Part shown: positions 34,800 through 46,052 of the stretch, one piece after another
How the letters are laid out: each line of letters opens with the position of its first letter
Numbering within the stretch: the stretch's first letter is position 1
Assembly (NCBI GenBank): GCA_050084985.1
Contig: JBITNC010000001.1
Coordinates: forward strand, 4,216,001 to 4,280,000
Length of the DNA stretch: 64,000 nucleotides
Source of the DNA: Nageia nagi
Lineage: Eukaryota; Pinophyta
Direction: 5' to 3'
Notes under the pieces: generated by a model
The model's database searches: none
Told to the model about the DNA's origin: nothing
What the model saw: only the letters and a program-made list of their open reading frames with translations
Program-made: the position numbers and the translations under genes

Positions 34800-37700
34800 T
34801 ATTATTAGTAGTATATAGAGCAAACAAAGACAACACCCATTCCCAAGCCTCTTTGGACCTCCTACACTCCTAGAACATATGCATAATAGACTCAAATTAC
34901 TAGCAAAAGGCACATGTATGATTCAAAACCCAAACATGTGTGAGTTATTTTCCTAGAGGAAGATTTTCAAGCACACTTTAGGAAAAAAATGCTTTCTTTG
35001 GCTCAATATAGGAATTCTATACAGCTAGAAACCTTGATTTCCACTATAATAGATTAGAGATTAAATCCCACCCACGATTAAGATGAGGACCCAAAGTAAT
35101 AATCAGAGAAATCCACTCATACCCAAGATTGGGTTTATAGTTCTTAAAAGGAATGTCTTTGAACCACCCTAGTCCTTCCACCATTCCCTTTGTTTGAATT
35201 TTCCAACTTTGGTCTAAAGGGAAAATAATGTACCATCTAGTACAACATCTCCCTAGGATTAAGTTTAAACAAGTGCCAAAACATAGCCTAAGGAATCTAA
35301 TCCATATTCTATTGAGAGAAGAAATCAAAAATTATGGAGATGCCATGTTTGAAGAACTTCAGGGAATGAATCCACTAAACTTGAGCCAAGGGCATCCCTT
35401 GAATAGAGATAGTGGGAGACCACCAAACATTCATGGAATTAAGAGAGAAACCATGATTAGCCTTATTCCCCTTCCACTTCAACTAGAGAGTTAATTGTTT
35501 CCAAGCCTTCCAAATACTTTTAACCATAAAAGAGCTAGGAATCTTGAAATACACAAGAGAGACAACAAGAGACTCAAAATTTAAACTCCACTAAGATTTT
35601 CAATTGAGCAAAAATCTAGAGGTTATGAAATACTTGATAAGAACTTTACAAGCTTCCATACCTTCAAGAGCATGAATTATACATTTTGCATGAAGAGCAT
35701 TTCCTTACCTATGAAAATCCAAGAGACCCATTCCCTTAGAGGCCTAAGGTAAGCAACATATATCCTAAGCAACTTGATGAAAGCATTTTTAGTTTGAGCT
35801 AGAGGCCCAAAGAAAATACTACAAGAGATTCTCAAGCTTACTATAACAATTCATAGAAGGGACCCAAGATGAAGAGTAATAAACATGGGTGGAGGCTAAC
35901 ACCTTGCAACAAATTTGAAACTTAACCATCAAGGAAAGTTTCTTGTTCATCCAATAATCAAGCTTATTCTCCATATTTTGCCCATAACTAAGTTGGGAAC
36001 CCCTTAAAGACAAAAGGAATGCTATGGAATTTGAAAACTTCTCTAGGTTCAATCCAGTTCCATTGGAACTATGTGAGACATGCAGACATATCCAAGGGAG
36101 ATTATCTAAAATAAGAGGTTTTATTCCTCTGAATACTAGAGCCCAAAGCTTGATGAAAAGTATCAAGGTAAGCTAAAGTAGACTTGATCTATTCCTCATC
36201 TTCATGTAAGGTGAGAAAGGAGTCATCAACAAAATGGCCATTGATAAGCTAACCTAGAGAATTAGGAAGCCAAATACAATGAAGAACTCCAATAGAAGCA
36301 TGTTTAGCCAAGAGATAGCCAAATGCTTCAATAGAAAAAACATACAAATAAATACCAACTGATTGAGAATGGGTATTGTTGAGAGTTAGCATAGTTGAGG
36401 CATCTTGAAATAATATTTGCATAAAATGCATAATTTTTTTCCAAACCCTAAGGGAAAAAGCATGGAAATAATGAAGAGCCACTCAATCCTATCATAATAT
36501 TTTTCAAATTCTATCTTGATAAATAAGAAAAGTTGGTTTGAAAGGTGGACCCATTCCATACCTTCCTAGACTACAAGCACATTATCTAGAATATACTAAT
36601 CCTTGATGAATCTAGTTTATTCAAGATGAAAAATTAGAGGTAGCAAGGGATGGAGATTCATAACTAATGTTTTAAAAATAATCTTGTAGCTAACATTGAT
36701 TAGAGTGATCAGCCTCTAATTGGTTATAACCTCTAGATTCCTTAGCTTGGGAATAAACTTGATGTTTCCTTGATTGATAGTGGATCCTAAAGAGCCAGTA
36801 TGCAAGAATTCAAGATAAATATTATGCAAATCCTCCCCAACCATATCCTAGAAAGTTTTTTTAAACTTGCAAGGAAACCCATCCAATCTTGGAGTCTTCT
36901 CATTGGACACAAGGGAAAGAGCATGAGCCAAATCATCAATAGGAAAAAGCTCCTCACACTCCTCTCTTTGACCAAGAGAGAGTTTGATAGGAACATACTC
37001 CATACATAATTGGAGATCTTGATGTCTATCCTTTAAAAATTCTTGAGAAATAAAAACATGAATATAATGGTACACCAAAATTTGGGATATGGAAGGGAGC
37101 TCAGTATGATAGACCCCTTTATCCATGATAGCTTTAAATTGCATAGCTTTCCTAGGAGGTTGAAGCCATTATAATAATTCTTTGGTGAATATATCCCCAA
37201 CATACAACCAATGCAAATGGGATATAACCTAAGCACCCTTGGCTTCATAAACCTCCACCTTCCTCAACTCTTACTTGATTTGGGTCGCTTGATTCTAAAG
37301 GTTCTCACTAAATGGATTAGCTTCCACCCTAAGGGAAAGCTAAGAGACATCATACTTAAGGGATGAAATGGAGTGTCTCCTATTATTAGCAACCTTTTTC
37401 CTTAAGGATATTAGCAGATCATAAGTATAAATGATGGCTCCATTCCATGATTCAATCTAGCCAAGGATCTGTTGGGGTCAAGGAATGAGGTTCCAAATTA
37501 TGTGGATGTGATTAATCATAGCTAGATGCTAGAGGAAGGAAGTATTAAGATAGAAATGGGTTAATACTTCATGCAAACTCTACCAACCAAAGAAATATCA
37601 AATATGATTGGGACATGGTGCAAAGTAGTTGTTCCTAGAATAGGTTCAACCAAAGGAGTACTTGTAGTTATTATAGCAAAAGAAATTTTTTTGAAGTCAA

Positions 37701-38345
37701 AGAGATAAACTTGATCAAGCCTTTTTAGAATTATTGCATGGCCACCCTAGGAGTTTGACTATGTATACCAAAGGGACTTAAGAAATTCAATATTGGTGAA
37801 ATAAGAGTTAGGATTAGATAGTATCAATTTATTCTTCATAAAGTACCATGCCTCTCTTTCCCTGGTAGCCCATCTATTAGGATTCCTCCCAATCTTATCA
37901 GATCCCTTTTCTACCATATTGAAGTACACAAACATGACCCACATGGTAGGTGGGAGTGATAGAGCACACCATCTCCAAAGCAAAATTTGATCATGAGGAT
38001 TGTTGGATGCATAAACATTGATAATACCAAAGGATATTCCTTCTAACTCAGGTAAATTCCATACTGCTTAATTAGAAGGTTCAAAATCCCAATGAATAAC
38101 TTTCTCTTTCCTTTAGGGAGAGAAAGGAATGATAAATCCCCTCTTCTAGGTTCATTATTAGTGGTCATAGCTAGATGGAAGGCCAAAAGAGATTACACAT
38201 ACACTACAACTGAAAATAAGCTATTTTGGCTTCTTGCAAATAAACAAAATCAGGCTTAGCATACTCATGTGAACAAAGAAGGTGCTCATTCCACATTAGA
38301 CACCTATGTGAGTCTCCATTATTCTTCTAACATTCCATAAAAGAA
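34800..38345 (-). pseudogene. LINE ORF2 remnant: endonuclease and reverse transcriptase
   Basis: The endonuclease part shows YAKPDFVYLQEAK near 38270, matching the usual PDFVCLQE-type block. The RT part shows EKTPRLDGFPCKFKK near 36870, matching the K-P-DGFP fingers block. Further on are a LLAKHASIGVLHCIWLPNSLG-like stretch near 36260-36320 and FVDD near 36222, the catalytic box with Val in place of the common Ala. The C-terminal part near 34900 has HTCAFC and ESIMHMF, resembling the zf-RVT finger. The segments are in different frames with stops between, so no protein is made. Confidence 0.75.
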
Positions 38346-38936
38346 AAATCATTCTAATAAGTTGAGGAGCATTTCATCTTTGATCGAGTCATAATCATCA
38401 AGTCCCACAATTGGGGAGAATGAGTTACTCTCAAAACTATTCAAAAAATATCCTACTTGATATTTCTTTCCAACATGCATTGAAGGATCTCCTCAAAGGG
38501 GGCTATGTGACCTCCTATCCCAAGTGTGGTTCCCACTCAATAACTCATTTTGCACCTAAAACAATTGAATAAACTGAGTACTCACATCTTCCTCATGATA
38601 CTAGAGAGTTAAGACCTCAAGATTTTGTGAAGAAATAATAATAGAAATCAACATTGAAGGAAGGGTATTAATAGCTATGACTTGAGCATAGCTAGATGCT
38701 AGGTTTTCATTATGCATATTCTTATTCATGGATTTCCCTCTCCTGTTAATAGGATTCCATTCTTATTTTCCACCTTTCATAGCCTAAGCCAAAGCTAAAG
38801 GAGTCATAGTGGTATTCAAGGCTTTTGCAGTAGCTTGGGCCTTAAATTTATCTATCATAAGAGGGTAATCCTTAATTTTATGAGTTATTTATTGGAAGTG
38901 GTAATAATTATTTAGGAGATTGACATACACCACCTA

Positions 38937-39821
38937 CTAAATGATGGTGTTATCACCTACCCAGATGGTAAGAGTCTCCTTAAGTGTTTTAGCCAGGTCC
39001 ACCTTGACACACATACACTTGGTGGGCCTATTTGCAAAAAAATGAATGAGCTCTTTGTAAAAAAAATATCCTAGTGAAACAACAAGCCCATGAAGAAAAG
39101 GATAGAGGGTTGTAGGAAGAGCTATGAACTTAACCCAAATAGGGATAGCTAGGGAAACTTCATTATGAACATTGAAATTTTGAGTCCATGGCTGATAAAG
39201 GAGAAGGGTGCTATTAACATAGCTAGGGCCCTTCTCCAAGACCTTCTTGGTAGACTTAGAGTCAAAAAATTGAAATAAAAAGAACCCTTTTGACATGTTC
39301 TGAACATGTTCAAGCTTAATCCTATATGGTTTCTAATAACTTTGAATCCAATTATAGAGAATTGAATCCATGGGGATATGCCCCAAAAAATACTTAATAA
39401 TAGTATGACTCTCTAACCATGCATATATAGAATAAAAATCATGCAAAGGGATGGTAATGTCAGGAGCATTACCTTGTGATACACTTTGTGAATAAAGTTC
39501 TAGGGGTGCTTGATTGTTACCAATGCCATTGTTATTCCTTCAAGCTTAATCCTATATGGTTTCTAATAACTTTGAATCCAATTATAGAGAATTGAATCCA
39601 TGGGGATATGACCCAAAAAATACCTAATAATAGTATGACTCTCTAACCATGCATATATAGAATGAAAATCATGCAAAGGGATGGTAATGTTAGGATCATT
39701 ACCTTATGGTACACTTTGTGAATAAATTTCTAGGGGTGCTTGATTATTACCAATGCCATTGCTATTCCTCACTCTAGCAGCTTCATCAACAAATGAATAC
39801 ATGGTTGGAAATGGGGCCATA
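38937..39821 (-). pseudogene. LINE ORF1 remnant with DUF4283
   Basis: A 119-codon open stretch at 39296-38937 begins MSKGFFLFQFFDSKSTKKVL and continues through GPSYVNSTLLLYQPW. This is the DUF4283 RNA-binding-like core found in plant LINE ORF1 and related zinc-knuckle proteins. Upstream, HTIIKYFLGHIPMDSILYNW extends the domain and an N-terminal MAPFPTMYSFVDEAARVRNS start lies near 39821. A 230-bp tandem duplication here repeats part of the domain and shifts frame. Confidence 0.75.
39311..39770. repeat. 230-bp tandem duplication in LINE ORF1
   Basis: Copies at 39311-39540 and 39541-39770 both start CAAGCTTAATCCTATATGG. About ten differences are visible, so it formed well after the LINE sequence began to decay. 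The length is not a multiple of three. Confidence 0.95.
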
Positions 39822-40254
39822 AAAGAAAAAAGCACACACTTTGCCCAAGGTGGATTAATTATAGAAAGGATAGACAATAGGTCTCATAAATCCTGCACAC
39901 TTTCTAAGGAAAGGTAGTGTAAAGGGTAGAGGAAGGATCTCAATGCACATTCACTCTTGGATCCTTGGGACATGTAATTTGTAGACCATCCAAGTCCTTG
40001 CCCACCAACTTTTAATCAAAACCATTTGTGGAAAACTAGTTTTTGAACATAAATATTTAAATTTTTTAAAGAAAATATTTTAAATTGGAGCACCAACATT
40101 TTAACAATTAATTGAACTAGACTATAAAATGATTACCTAAATGATTTATTTTAGTAAAGATAAAATAATTTGAAGAAGTGATAAAAATATTTGAAGATAA
40201 ACTTGGAAAAGAATAAAAATAATTCAAGTCATATCCCATTCAAGGAGAATCCTT

Positions 40255-40308
40255 TGGTGTATTGATAAAGCACCAAGTTACAAACAATAGGTCTCTAGTT
40301 CAAATCCC
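40255..40308 (+). other. tRNA-like A-box/B-box pair, candidate SINE head
   Basis: TGGTGTATTGATAAAG at 40255-40270 resembles an RNA polymerase III A box. GTTCAAATCCC at 40298-40308 is a near-canonical B box, with spacing typical of tRNA-derived promoters. The sequence between cannot fold into a normal tRNA, so this is more likely the 5' region of a tRNA-derived SINE than a tRNA gene. The 3' end and target duplication were not found. Confidence 0.4.
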
Positions 40309-40584
40309 TCCACCACTATAAAGTCAAATTTGACATGTTATTTAATTACTTTTAAGTGTATGATCAAAATTGAAGGTATTAAATTATTTTTTGAGCCAAA
40401 CTCAACTGTTTAATACCCTGGAAGAGATTGAACTAAAATTTTGAATGCATGTTTAAAAGTGCTATCAAATTTTTTGCAAACTCTGAGAGAGTGCAATTTT
40501 TTATCGATTAGTGATTGAAGACCAAACCTTATCAAGAAAACATGGTCAAGATAACCTTTAAAATATTATTTTATAATTTATAAG

Positions 40585-43500
40585 TGTTGAAGGGTAGTAA
40601 CTATGCTTTATGGAAGATGAATATTCAAATAATATTGGATTTCAAAGAATAAAAGGACATCATAAGTGGAAAAGAAACTTGTCCAACAACAACTGATGAA
40701 GATCACAATAAGTTTGATCAACAAAGAAGGAAAGACCCCATGATTATTTTCCATGGGATTTCAAATGATGTACAACCTCATGTTCAAGATTTTAAAAATG
40801 TTGTATAGCATGGAAAAAATTTCAACAAATGCTTGCATCAAAAAATAAAAATTAGATTCCACATTTATAAAGATAATTATACACCCTAAAACTAAAAAGT
40901 GGTGAAAAAATCGAATCCTTTCTTTATAGAGTTGTGGACCTTTGCACCTCCCCATTGGAATTAGGTGAGAAGGTGGAAGATATAATCTTTGTACCCATTA
41001 TCTTGAGAGCACTCCTAGAGATATACCATACCTTTATGACAATATTGAACATCCCAAAGAAAATACATAACTTTGAAGAGTTGGTAAATATGTTGCAACA
41101 AGAAGAAGATTCTCATGCAAATTCCCATGAAGAGGAACAAACTATGATGCATAATCAATGAAGTAAGAAGTTATTCTAGCATAAAGGTAAAGGTAAGAAT
41201 ATCCAATAGTCCAATGATAATAATAATAAGACTTGTATGATTTTTGGCAAGAAAGGGCATGAATTACAAGATTGTTAATACAATTCATTGTCTCAAGGCT
41301 CTTCAAGATATAAGAATAAGAAATAAAAAGGGAAAAACCATCAAAATGAGGGGGAGTGAAAACAAATACAATCATAATGAGGATAACAATAAGTCAATAT
41401 TATAAATGATTTTAATGAAATGATTGAAGATGTTAGCAAACTCATTTTTATTCATCAAGAGAACCCTTCAGTCTCATCCACTTAGTATGTTAATTTTGGT
41501 GCTTCCAACCACATTATTGGCTGAAAGGATTGGTTTATCCCTTATATGACAATGCAAATCCTAGTCAAGTTTGATTAGGCAATGACACATCCCATGACAT
41601 TGAAGGTAAGGGTGATGTTCATGTCTAATTTGTAAAGAATAACTATCAGATTAAAGAAGTCTTATATGTTCTAGGGATCATAAAGAACCTCTTATTAGTT
41701 AGTTAGATGTTAGACAATAATCTAAAGGTGGAATTTGATATTGTGAAAGGAGAAAAAGTTTGCTTCATTTTTGATAAATCCAATGGATGTTGACTAGTAG
41801 TAAAAGTAAAAGGAGTTGGGATAATGGTTTTGCTTCCAATAATCAAGCTCTTAATGTTCATGTTGCAGATGTGACCACTCTTTAACATCAAATATTTAGA
41901 TACATGAATTCAAACTACTTATTCACTTAGTAAAATAAGGATAGGTACATGGTATTCCATCTCTTGCCTATCCTACTAATATTTGTTCTACTTTAATAGA
42001 AGGAAAATAACACAAAATTCCATTCGATGATAGCACACATCATGCTAAAGAACATATTGATGCATGATCCATACCAATCTATGTATAACAATTAGTGCTA
42101 GTATTTCTAGCCTCAAATACTTCATATTATTTGTTGATGACTATTCTATAAAAATAGGGGTGTATTTCATGAAGAAAAAGGACTAAACATTTTTTTACTT
42201 CAAGGAATTAAAGGCACTTATGGAGAAACAAAATACTCTTCATATCTATGTACTTTGCTCAGATTAAGAGGGGGAATACCTATCAAATGCATTTTTTGCA
42301 TTCTTGAAACAACATGAATTTTGATGATAGTTGGCAACTTCTTACACACCATAGGAAAAATCAAAACATTTTGGAAATGGCAAGAAACATGTTGAAATAT
42401 GTGAAAATGGATGGAAGTTTTTGGGTTGAAGTAGTGAATACTATAGTATATTTTCTAAATAGGAAACTATAAAAGATCTCGATGGGATGACACTTAAAGA
42501 AGCATGGTCAGGAGAGCAACCTAAAATCTCATATCTTTGAGTATTAGTTGTACTACCTACATGCACATTCCATAGGAGAAAAGGAATAATATTGATGAAA
42601 AATTATTAAGTTATATTCTTCTTGATTGTGATATTGAATCCAAATCCTATAGACTCATGGATCCTACTACTCAAGGAATGTATATCAACAGAGATGTAAT
42701 CTTTTATGAGACAAGTGAATCTTCAACTAGTCCACCTATAGAGGTACCTAAACTTGATAGTGGTCCCATAATCAATTATGATAATTAGGATGATGAGAGA
42801 GAAGCTCGAGTTATGAATTTTCTAGCTCAAAATATCATAATTCCTAAGTGGTACTAGAAGATACTACATGATGCAAACTTGAGTTCTGCACTAGATACTT
42901 CTACTTCTAGATGAAGGAAATGAAGCATGGCTCATGAGGAAGTAAATTTGGTATTGATGAACATAATTATGAATACACATAAACTTGAAATGGTTCATGA
43001 AGCTATTGAGTTATCACATTCAAAGTTATTCATACAAGCTGAATATGATGAACTAGTGAAAAATGCAACATGGAAGTTGGTAGATCTTCCACTAGGGAAG
43101 AAGAGCATTGGATAAAAATGGGTATTCAAAACTAAGTACAAATTTGATGTTATACTTGATAAGAACAAGTTCCAAATCATTTCCAAAGGTTATGCTCAAT
43201 AGGAAGGTATCTATTGTGAGGAGACTTTTCCTCCCACATCCAAGATGAAGACTATCCAAATTGCTTTTCCAATGATAGCATAATTTGGTAGGAAAATCCA
43301 TCATATGGATGTGAAAAGTACCTTCTCAAATGGAGAATTAGATGAATAAGTCTATATGTACTAAGTTGAAGGGTTTGTGATTTATCTAGGAAAATGAAAA
43401 GTGTGTAGATTGATCAAGTCTTTGTATGGCTTGAAACAAGATCCACAATCCTAGTACATGAAAATTGATTCCCACCTAATATAACATGAATTCAATATAA

Positions 43501-44439
43501 GTACTTTTTATTATCCCAACCTCTACCTTTGATAACATGGGAGGATATTTTCATAATTGTACTATATGTTGATGATTTGGTTATCATATGTAGCATCAAG
43601 GAGTCGATTACATGTTGTAAAGATGACTTCAAAAGATTATTTGACATGACTAACCTTTTTTGAATTCACTATTACCTTGGATTGGACATTTGGTAGATGC
43701 AATATCAAATATTTATTTCATAAATGAAGTAAACCAAAAATTTGTTGGAGAAATTTAGGATGACATATTGCCAACCAATGTCCACACTAATTGAACTTGG
43801 TTTACATTTATTGTGCTATGATTTTTCTCCACTGCTAAATGCAAGTCTCTACTTTGAATTGATTAGAGGGTTAATTTACCTAGCATATACTAGGTCAAAT
43901 ATTTGCTATACCATTAGCTATCTTTCAAGATTTATGCATGAACAAAATAAGACCCTCTAAATTGTGATAAAGCATGTTTTGAGATACATCCATGGCATTG
44001 GTAGTTATGGCTTAGAGTACAAGAAGAATGATATGTTCTTCTTATTTAGATACATAGATCCAAATTATGGAGGACCTTTTGATGATATAAGAATAATGAT
44101 AGGACATATGTTCTTCCTTAGATCTGTATTGATTTCATGGGGTAGCAAGAAATAAAGCATCATATTTAGATCTACTATAGAGTTGGAATAATATATTGTA
44201 TGATATTTTATTTGTGAAGCAATATGGTTACATTGTATTTTTACAAAAATTGGAATTACATACTATTCTTCATTGCAATAATCAAGTTGTAATAAAACTA
44301 GTTCAAAATCCTTATTTTCATGAGCGCTCTAGACACATTGAGATATAGGTGCATTTCATTTGAGATCATGTTTCACTACATAACATCCAACTCTACTACA
44401 TTTCTATGAAGAAGTAGATTATATATGTTTTCACCAAAT
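40585..44439 (+). pseudogene. Old copia gag-pol, first part (C1)
   Basis: All copia domains are traceable but broken by many stops. Gag begins near 40585 with a NYALWKMNIQ block and continues in the open stretch 40934-41161. A CCHC knuckle near 41235 has lost its second Cys (CMIFGKKGHELQDC). Protease remnants lie near 41485. Integrase lies at about 41990-42560 (IPSLAYPTNICSTLIEGK). RT lies at about 42990-43700, with a WVFKTKYKF block and a HHMDVKSTFSNGELDE-like block. RNase H lies at about 43960-44439, where the frame reads VFTK. It stops abruptly at the TG of another LTR element, and the missing end of RNase H resumes at 62354. No left LTR or primer-binding site is recognisable. Confidence 0.82.
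44435..44439. repeat. Left target duplication CAAAT of the outer LTR element
   Basis: It matches TAAAT at 62354-62358 in four of five bases. It lies inside the RNase H codons of the split copia. Confidence 0.6.
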
Positions 44440-45535
44440 TGTAATGTCCCTATTTTTTAGGTGTTTTTTCCATTTCACCTATGATAAATGGAAATATTAA
44501 TTTAGGAGTATTTTTGTTAATATTTGTATAATTTGGCCAAAATGATGTAAATTCCACTTAGAGACTCAAAAAAGCTATAATTATGGAATAAATAATCAAT
44601 TTATTTATTTTTATTTTCCAAAATGCTAATTAGTGATATAATTGTTATACCAATGTAACTATAATTGTAAATGCAATATTAGTCTCATTAAACATTGTGT
44701 TGCATATTCTAGACTTGATGATTGCAATATTAGCATTAAATGTATTTTTAGTCATTAATGCTTTCCTCTTTGAGGTAGAGCATCCCCCTAGGTGATTACA
44801 CTAACTATGAGGATATTTGTAGCTCCAAGGATGAACCTAATACTTCAAACTAAGTGTTTGCAATCTTGATGTAAGTAAACAACCTTAGAACATGGATGTT
44901 GGGCTTTAGAGGATCCCAAGATCCCATGTTGGCTACCTAAGCACATGGACCGATGGTGTTGATTACAAGGTACTCCATAATTACTCCCTCTTGAGTATTA
45001 TTTTTTATAGATACTTGTATGTTATTATACTTATCCCAAGGCTTCTCATATTGGTCATTGCATACAGGAGCACATGAATCACATCTCTCCACCATTAGAT
45101 CATCCTAAAGTAAGATTATAACATGATCATCCTCATATATAAAAAGAGAACTCATAGTTATTATAGGATATGTTGAATTTGATTATAGACCCCTTTATTC
45201 TAAATTGAGTGAAGCCTCTATGTTTTCCACTTATGGTGTGACCTGCATTTGAGGTATCAAAGGGAGAGTAGGCTATGAAGACTTTGAAGAACTTAGGATA
45301 ACTTGAAGCATCAAATTGTGATCAAATTTGAGATTACAATTTTAAGTCTTTACTCTTTATCTATAAATCAGTATGCTATAGACTAATTAATCAAGCTTTT
45401 AATCAATCCACCAATTAGGACACATCGTAATTGATCCACCAGCTAGTAAACTAGCCGATTAGCTAGTAGTGTTTCATGTGTGTCATTTCTTTGCATTTTG
45501 GTATTTCATTTCATGTGCATTTTGTATTCTAGCTT
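44440..45535 (+). repeat. Left LTR of the outer element, 5' portion
   Basis: It aligns with 60396 onward: a TGTAATGTCC start, TAATATTTGTATAATTTGGCC near 44520, and the TCATAGTTATTATAGGATATG block near 45155. From about 45228 it departs from the right LTR for about 300 bp, up to the nested copia insertion. Confidence 0.78.
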
Positions 45536-45540
45536 GTAAG
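45536..45540. repeat. Left target duplication GTAAG of copia N1
   Basis: Identical to 53875-53879. Confidence 0.85.
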
Positions 45541-46038
45541 TGTTAGAATATATAATGAATTATTGTAAAGGTTTTGTATTAATAATCTTAGTAAATTCAT
45601 TCATACTTAATGGTATCAATATATACATTAAGTATTTAAGTGAATATGATAATGTAACTTGTCCTACACTCCATGTCATGAGAATGATCCTTGGGTAAAA
45701 CGGAGTTGCATGTCATGCCTTTGTACATTGAGTAAAAGGGTGATCCAAAGAGGAATTTTGGCCTATAAATAGAAGGATGCCTCTTTGTGATCATACAACA
45801 ATTTATGGTGTAAAGTTATGCTAGAGGATAGTGTTTAGGTTATGAGATTAGAAAGATTGTAAGAGTTCATATTTGTGAATGAAGTGAGATCTAGTTAGTG
45901 GATGTACTCCTAGTTGGAGGAACCACTTACATCTTGAGTTAATTTGTCAGATTGCTTTGTGAGTTATTTAGATGTGATTTATGAGCTTTCATGTGATCTT
46001 GGGAATATATAGTTGTTTATTTTACAGTGCAACTCCCA
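45541..46038 (+). repeat. 5' LTR of copia N1
   Basis: It starts TGTTAGAATATATAATG and ends about CAACTCCCA, followed by the primer-binding site. It is collinear with 53375-53874. Confidence 0.88.
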
Positions 46039-46040
46039 AT

Positions 46041-46052
46041 TGGTATTAGAGC
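46041..46052 (+). other. Primer-binding site of copia N1
   Basis: TGGTATTAGAGC differs by one base from the standard initiator-Met tRNA complement TGGTATCAGAGC and lies two bases inside the LTR. Confidence 0.88.

Larger units (their letters stand above)
34300..39850 (-). mobile_element. Decayed LINE (non-LTR retrotransposon)
   Basis: Minus-strand fragments appear in LINE order: ORF1 with a DUF4283 domain (about 39820-38937), an apurinic-type endonuclease (about 38340-37700), reverse transcriptase (about 37150-35800) and a zinc-finger/zf-RVT-like end (about 34970-34800). All parts carry stops and frameshifts. The layout fits plant L1-type LINEs. No target duplication or poly(A) end was identified, so both boundaries are approximate. 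Confidence 0.8.

Noticed and set aside
40255-40308. Functional tRNA gene
   Set aside because: Only the A- and B-box-like parts fit. The acceptor and anticodon stems cannot pair.
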